Part shown: positions 59,649 to 64,000 of the stretch, piece by piece
Layout of the letters: every line of letters starts with the position of its first letter
Position numbering within the stretch: the first letter of the stretch is position 1
Source: an uncultured Bacteroidales bacterium
Lineage (GTDB): Bacteria; Bacteroidota; Bacteroidia; Bacteroidales; FEN-979
Assembly (NCBI GenBank): GCA_903945175.1
Contig: CAJAUM010000100.1
Span: forward strand, 70,709 to 134,708
Length of the DNA: 64,000 nucleotides
Direction: 5' to 3'
The notes under the pieces: generated by a model
The model's input: only the letters and a program-made list of their open reading frames with translations
What the model was told of the DNA's origin: nothing
Database searches by the model: none
Made by a program: the position numbers and the translations under genes

Positions 59649-61322
59649 GTGAAAAACACCCATAAATCCGAATCCGAAATCCTGCGCCAAAAGGCGGAAG
59701 CGTTACTGAAATTGAAACCATCAGGATTAGGCTCGCCCATTTCTGAAACCGACATGCTGAAACTTATTCATGAGCTGGAGGTTCACCAGGTAGAGCTGGA
59801 ATTGCAGAATGAAGAACTCGGTGAAGCAAAGAAAAAGGCAGATGCTGCAGTGGATAAATATACTGACCTATACGATTTTGCACCATCTGGGTATTTTACA
59901 CTGTCAAACGAGGGTGAAATTATTGAGCTAAACATCTGTGCGGCACAAATGTTAGGAAAAGAACGAGCACGTTTAATAAATCGTCCGTTTGGCTTTTTTG
60001 TTTCCAATGACACCAAACCGGCGTTTAACCTTTTTCTGGGGAATCTGTTTGACAGAAAAGTCAAATCAGAATGTGAGATAACCCTTTTGCCAGGGGCGAA
60101 TTCACCAATCAATGCTCATCTTACAGCCATTTACTCCGGGGAAAAAAATCAATGCCAGCTGACCGCCATTGATATCACCCAACGTAAACGAATAGAAAAT
60201 GAACTTAAACTGAGCGAAACCAAGTACAGAACCTTGTTTGAATCGGCAAACGATGCCATTTTCGTAATGAATGACAAAGTGTTCAATGATTGTAACGCAA
60301 AGACGGAAATTGTATTTGGATGCAGACATGAAGATATCATTGGACACTCTCCTGACGAATTTTCACCTCTTATGCAACCCGATGGACGGCTATCATCCGA
60401 AAAAGCGGCAGAAAAAATTCATGCTGCATTGGCTGGCGATCCTCAATTTTTTTATTGGAAACATCAACGTTATAAAGGAATTCCCTTCGACGCGGAAGTG
60501 AGTTTGAACATGATTGAAATTAAAGGGGAAGCATGTCTGCTGGCCATCGTTCGCGATATTACGGAACGAAAAAATGCAGAGTCGGAAATTATTCTTAAAA
60601 ACGATCAACTGATCCAGGCAAATATTGAAAAAGACAAATTCTTCTCCATCATGGCCCACGACCTGCGCAGCCCCTTCAATACCTTCCTGGGCTATACACG
60701 CATGCTGGTTGATGAATTGGATACCTTTTCATTGAAAGAACTTCAAAAGATAGCCTTGAGTATGCGGAACTCCGCTACCAATCTGTTCGGATTACTTGAA
60801 AACCTTTTGGAGTGGTCGCGCCTGCGCAGAGGGGTTACCAACTTTGAGCCTGAAACATTTCTATTGAAGTCCTTTGAGGAAGAAAGCCTTCAGTCGGTTT
60901 TAGAACCTGCTGACAAAAAGGGGATAGAGATAAGATTTGAAATCCCTGAAAATCTTGAAGTTTATGCCGATCAGTATATGCTTGGATCAACCATCCGCAA
61001 CCTGGTCTCCAATGCCGTGAAATTCACCCACCCGGGAGGGAGAATCACCCTAACAGCCAAATCGATGAATGACCATTCTGTTGAAATTTCAATAGTCGAC
61101 ACGGGTATCGGGATGAATAAAAACATGATCGAAAATCTTTTCCGCCTTGATGAGCAAACCAACAGCAAGGGCACCGAAGGCGAACCCAGTACAGGTTTGG
61201 GTTTAATTATCTGCAAGGAGTTTGTCGAAAAACACGGCGGAAAATTATGGGTCGTGAGCGAAGAGGGAAAAGGCTCCACCATATATTTTTCTCTGCCCGC
61301 GAAAGGCTGTATAATTCCCTGA
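59649..61322 (+). CDS. PAS-domain sensor histidine kinase
   Basis: A 557-aa kinase, started by GTG. A coiled-coil N-terminus ([20 protein letters not shown]) precedes a PAS domain at ~65-165 and a second PAS/PAC at ~185-305 ([20 protein letters not shown]-like end). HisKA has His337 in [20 protein letters not shown]. The ATPase domain shows N box [13 protein letters not shown]1 IVDTGIGMN and G2 [15 protein letters not shown]. No transmembrane helix, so it is probably cytosolic. A CheB-CheR fusion gene follows, possibly the partner; no response regulator is in view. Confidence 0.9.
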   Translation: MKNTHKSESEILRQKAEALLKLKPSGLGSPISETDMLKLIHELEVHQVELELQNEELGEAKKKADAAVDKYTDLYDFAPSGYFTLSNEGEIIELNICAAQMLGKERARLINRPFGFFVSNDTKPAFNLFLGNLFDRKVKSECEITLLPGANSPINAHLTAIYSGEKNQCQLTAIDITQRKRIENELKLSETKYRTLFESANDAIFVMNDKVFNDCNAKTEIVFGCRHEDIIGHSPDEFSPLMQPDGRLSSEKAAEKIHAALAGDPQFFYWKHQRYKGIPFDAEVSLNMIEIKGEACLLAIVRDITERKNAESEIILKNDQLIQANIEKDKFFSIMAHDLRSPFNTFLGYTRMLVDELDTFSLKELQKIALSMRNSATNLFGLLENLLEWSRLRRGVTNFEPETFLLKSFEEESLQSVLEPADKKGIEIRFEIPENLEVYADQYMLGSTIRNLVSNAVKFTHPGGRITLTAKSMNDHSVEISIVDTGIGMNKNMIENLFRLDEQTNSKGTEGEPSTGLGLIICKEFVEKHGGKLWVVSEEGKGSTIYFSLPAKGCIIP

Positions 61323-61388
61323 TTTTTAGACTATCTTTACATTAATTTATCTCCTGACAGGTCTTGAAAATTCTAAAACCCTTTACGC

Positions 61389-64000
61389 ATGAATACAATG
61401 AAGCCAAAATCCGAGAAACAGGCAGCAGCCAAACTACCTGAAAATACCGATGTTATTTCTTTTCCCATCGTAGGCATCGGCGCCTCAGCAGGCGGACTCG
61501 AAGCATTGGAGCAGTTTTTTGGCAGCATGCCCAACAACAGCGGCATGGCCTTCGTGATAATCCAGCACCTCGACCCAACACATGCTGGGATCATGCCTGA
61601 GCTGTTACAGCGGATTACCAAGATGAGGGTATATCAGGCAACTGACGGGCTTAAAGTAAAACCAAGCTGCGTTTATGTCATACCGCCTAACAAGAGTCTG
61701 TCGCTGCTCAATGGCACATTGCATTTGTTCGATCCGGTTGTGTCGCGCGGACTGCGATTGCCTGTTGATATTTTCTTCCGTTCACTGGCTGCCGATATGC
61801 AAGAAAAAAGTATCGCCATCATCCTCTCTGGCATGGGTTCAGATGGCAGCCTCGGACTGAAAGCCATTAAAGAAAAAAACGGCATTGTGCTGGTGCAGGA
61901 ACCTGCCTCTGCAAAGTTTGATGGCATGCCCCGCAGCGCGATCGAAGCCGTTATTGTCGATATTGTCGCCACTGCCGATCAATTACCCGCCAAGCTGCTC
62001 GCTTTCTTGAAGTACATTCCTGCAGTAAAAGAAGATCCCAATTTAGACCATAAAAACAAAAGCAACCTCGATAAGATCATCATCCTGATTCGCGAACAAA
62101 CGGGCCACGACTTTTCCTTGTATAAGAAAAACACCCTGTTTCGCCGCATCGAAAGGCGCAAAGGCGTTCATCAGATAGACAAATTATACAACTATGTCCG
62201 TTTGATGCAGGAAAATCCAAAGGAGGTGGAGATACTCTTTAAAGAGTTGTTGATTGGCGTTACCAGCTTTTTTCGCGATACTGCAGTGTGGGAAAGGCTC
62301 AAAGAAAGTGTGATGCCTGATTTGCTCGACGAATTGCCCGACGGTCATATACTGCGCGCCTGGGTTTCAGGCTGCTCAACCGGCGAAGAGGCCTATTCAT
62401 TGGCCATTATTTTTAAAGAAACATTGGAAAAAATTAAAAAGCACCGGAACTTGACCCTGCAGGTATTTGCCACCGATCTGGATCACGATGCCATCGAGAT
62501 TGCCCGTAAAGGATATTTCTCAAAAAACATTGCATCCGATGTATCGCCCGATCGCCTCAGCCGGTTTTTTACTGTTGAAGGGGATGGATACCGCGTAAAT
62601 ACCGCCATCCGCGAAATGGTGGTGTTTGCCACTCAGAATGTAATCAAGGACCCGCCATTTACCAAGTTAGACATCCTGACGTGCCGCAACATGCTCATAT
62701 ACATGGAGGCTGAATTGCAGAAAAAAGTAATAGCCCTGTTTCATTACAGCCTGAATCCCAGCGGGATTATGGTACTGGGTACCGCAGAAACCCTGGGTCT
62801 CCCAAATGAAGGGTTTACCGACATTGATAGCAAATTAAAAATTTTCAAACGCAATGTGACATCAACGGAGCCTGTAATCGTAGATTTTCCAAGCTCCTTT
62901 TCCCGGTCCAAACGTATCAGACCAGAAATTGAACCGTCACCAAAAACTGTTGAAAACATCCAGGTGCTTGCCGATCAGATTTTACTTCAGCAATTTGCCC
63001 CTGCCAGTGTGATGATCAATGCCGAAGGCGATATCATTTATATGACTGGCCACATCGGAAAATACCTTGAACCTGTTGCCGGCAAAGCAAACTGGAACAT
63101 ATACGCCATGGCCCGTACAGGATTGCGCGAGGCGCTGCCGGTCGCCCTGCGCAAGGCATTGCAAAATTTCAACCCGGTAATCCTATCCAACATACAAATA
63201 GGAACCAACGGAGGCATTCAGGTTGCCAATGTTACCGTTCAACGCATCGAAAAACCCGAATCGATCAAAGGTATGATCATGCTGATATTTTCTGATGTGC
63301 CAACTCCGTCTGGAACCTATGCCATCAATCCGAAAACAGGAAAACGAAATTTATCAAACAGACAAAAAGAACTGGAAATTGAACTGCAGCGAAGTTATGC
63401 AGACCTGCAGGGTACGCGCGAAGAGATGCAAACATCGCAGGAAGAGCTGAAATCGACCAACGAGGAGCTGCAATCAACCAACGAAGAGCTGCAATCAACC
63501 AACGAGGAGCTAACTACCTCAAAGGAAGAGATGCAGAGCCTGAATGAAGAGCTGCAAACGGTGAATATTGAGCTGCAGAGCAAGGTAGGCGATTATATCA
63601 GGGCCAGCGACGACATGAAAAACCTGCTCAACAGCACCGAGATTGCTACCCTTTTCCTCGACAGGGATTTGAATATACGCAGGTTTACCGACCAGGCAAC
63701 CAAAATTATCAAACTCCGTCCTACCGATATCGGCAGACCCTTTACCGACCTGGTTACCGATTTGAAGTACCCCGAAATTGACGACCATGCACGGCAGGTG
63801 ATCAAAACCCTGGTTCCGGTCGAAACGGCCATTACAACCCACGACCACAGGTGGTATAATGTCAGGATCATGCCCTACCGTACCCTAGAGGATCGCATCG
63901 ATGGACTGGTCATGACCTTTAGCGATATTACGGCAGCCAAGTTGCTTGAAATGGAGGTGAAAAAAACAAACGATGCGTTGGCCTTTTCCGAAACCCGCTA
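61389..64000 (+). CDS. CheB-CheR-PAS fusion protein, N-terminal 870 residues (runs off window)
   Basis: The ATG at 61389 opens a frame that stays open to the window end. CheB methylesterase: Ser in VGIGASAGGLEALEQFF near 32, His in IIQHLDPTHAG near 62, and Asp in SGMGSDGSLGLK near 155. CheR methyltransferase: RRIERRKGVHQIDKLYNYVR near 258-277, SAM site SGCSTGEEAYSLAI near 330-343 and CRNMLIYMEAEL near 432. A coiled coil (LQSTNEE repeats) near 690-715 and a PAS-like domain follow. Such fusions act in non-canonical chemosensory or two-component signalling. The C-terminus, perhaps a kinase, is outside the window. Confidence 0.92.
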   Translation, partial: MNTMKPKSEKQAAAKLPENTDVISFPIVGIGASAGGLEALEQFFGSMPNNSGMAFVIIQHLDPTHAGIMPELLQRITKMRVYQATDGLKVKPSCVYVIPPNKSLSLLNGTLHLFDPVVSRGLRLPVDIFFRSLAADMQEKSIAIILSGMGSDGSLGLKAIKEKNGIVLVQEPASAKFDGMPRSAIEAVIVDIVATADQLPAKLLAFLKYIPAVKEDPNLDHKNKSNLDKIIILIREQTGHDFSLYKKNTLFRRIERRKGVHQIDKLYNYVRLMQENPKEVEILFKELLIGVTSFFRDTAVWERLKESVMPDLLDELPDGHILRAWVSGCSTGEEAYSLAIIFKETLEKIKKHRNLTLQVFATDLDHDAIEIARKGYFSKNIASDVSPDRLSRFFTVEGDGYRVNTAIREMVVFATQNVIKDPPFTKLDILTCRNMLIYMEAELQKKVIALFHYSLNPSGIMVLGTAETLGLPNEGFTDIDSKLKIFKRNVTSTEPVIVDFPSSFSRSKRIRPEIEPSPKTVENIQVLADQILLQQFAPASVMINAEGDIIYMTGHIGKYLEPVAGKANWNIYAMARTGLREALPVALRKALQNFNPVILSNIQIGTNGGIQVANVTVQRIEKPESIKGMIMLIFSDVPTPSGTYAINPKTGKRNLSNRQKELEIELQRSYADLQGTREEMQTSQEELKSTNEELQSTNEELQSTNEELTTSKEEMQSLNEELQTVNIELQSKVGDYIRASDDMKNLLNSTEIATLFLDRDLNIRRFTDQATKIIKLRPTDIGRPFTDLVTDLKYPEIDDHARQVIKTLVPVETAITTHDHRWYNVRIMPYRTLEDRIDGLVMTFSDITAAKLLEMEVKKTNDALAFSETR

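Noticed and set aside
1-64000. tRNA or rRNA genes
   Set aside because: No cloverleaf with GTTCGA-type T-arm and CCA-region, nor rRNA core sequence, was noticed on either strand; only a dedicated tRNA search could confirm this.

Overview
The window comes from the chromosome of a Bacteroidota bacterium, most likely in or near the order Bacteroidales. The evidence is Por/type IX (T9SS) C-terminal sorting domains, BACON, FISUMP and PKD-like domains, TAnnTTTG-type -7 promoter boxes, weak Shine-Dalgarno signals, and DUF4143 ATPases and HEPN/MNT, HigBA and PIN toxin-antitoxin modules of the kind typical of this phylum. I cannot place the family or species. No rRNA, tRNA or CRISPR array was seen.

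Positions 1-23.7 kb form an accessory island, mostly on the minus strand. It holds an AraC-like membrane regulator, a broken AbiE-like pair, a PIN toxin with antitoxin, a two-gene Septu-like anti-phage system (ptuA, ptuB), an intact IS21-family element with a 7-bp target duplication, two HEPN/MNT pairs (one HEPN gene carries an in-frame stop), two HigBA modules, three intact AAA_14/DUF4143 ATPases and at least four relics of related ATPases, plus a large BACON/T9SS surface protein. Between them lie two families of short dispersed repeats. Family R1 has four copies of a ~107-bp imperfect hairpin followed by 0-3 copies of a 29-bp tandem unit. Family R2 has two ~145-bp copies and one short copy. 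Intact modules and relics alternate, which suggests repeated gain and decay.

Positions 23.7-42.4 kb are mainly housekeeping. A CrtI-like FAD oxidoreductase is followed by a minus-strand run dnaE-trxA-DUF58-valS, then plus-strand DUF2231, exported rubrerythrin, rpsP-rimM-trmN6, a C26 amidotransferase lipoprotein, MarC, a MORN-repeat lipoprotein, gdhA with a clear promoter, a terminator, and a BatA-type membrane protein.

Positions 42.4-49.7 kb are a compact plus-strand surface-polysaccharide cluster: flippase, beta-propeller-like protein of unknown role, GT2, GT-C-like membrane protein, a second GT2 with membrane tail, and O-antigen ligase/polymerase. It ends tail-to-tail, overlapping a 1798-aa minus-strand surface protein with five near-identical 94-aa repeats.

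Positions 55.2-64 kb hold a DUF1028 T9SS protein, a thiamine-diphosphate 2-oxo-acid decarboxylase, a lipase-like lipoprotein, a PAS histidine kinase and the start of a CheB-CheR-PAS fusion that runs off the window.

The best candidates for something undescribed are the R1 hairpin/29-bp-unit element and the DUF4143/DUF234 ATPase loci, whose promoters carry a different inverted or direct repeat at each locus, as expected of self-regulated, toxin-antitoxin-like modules.
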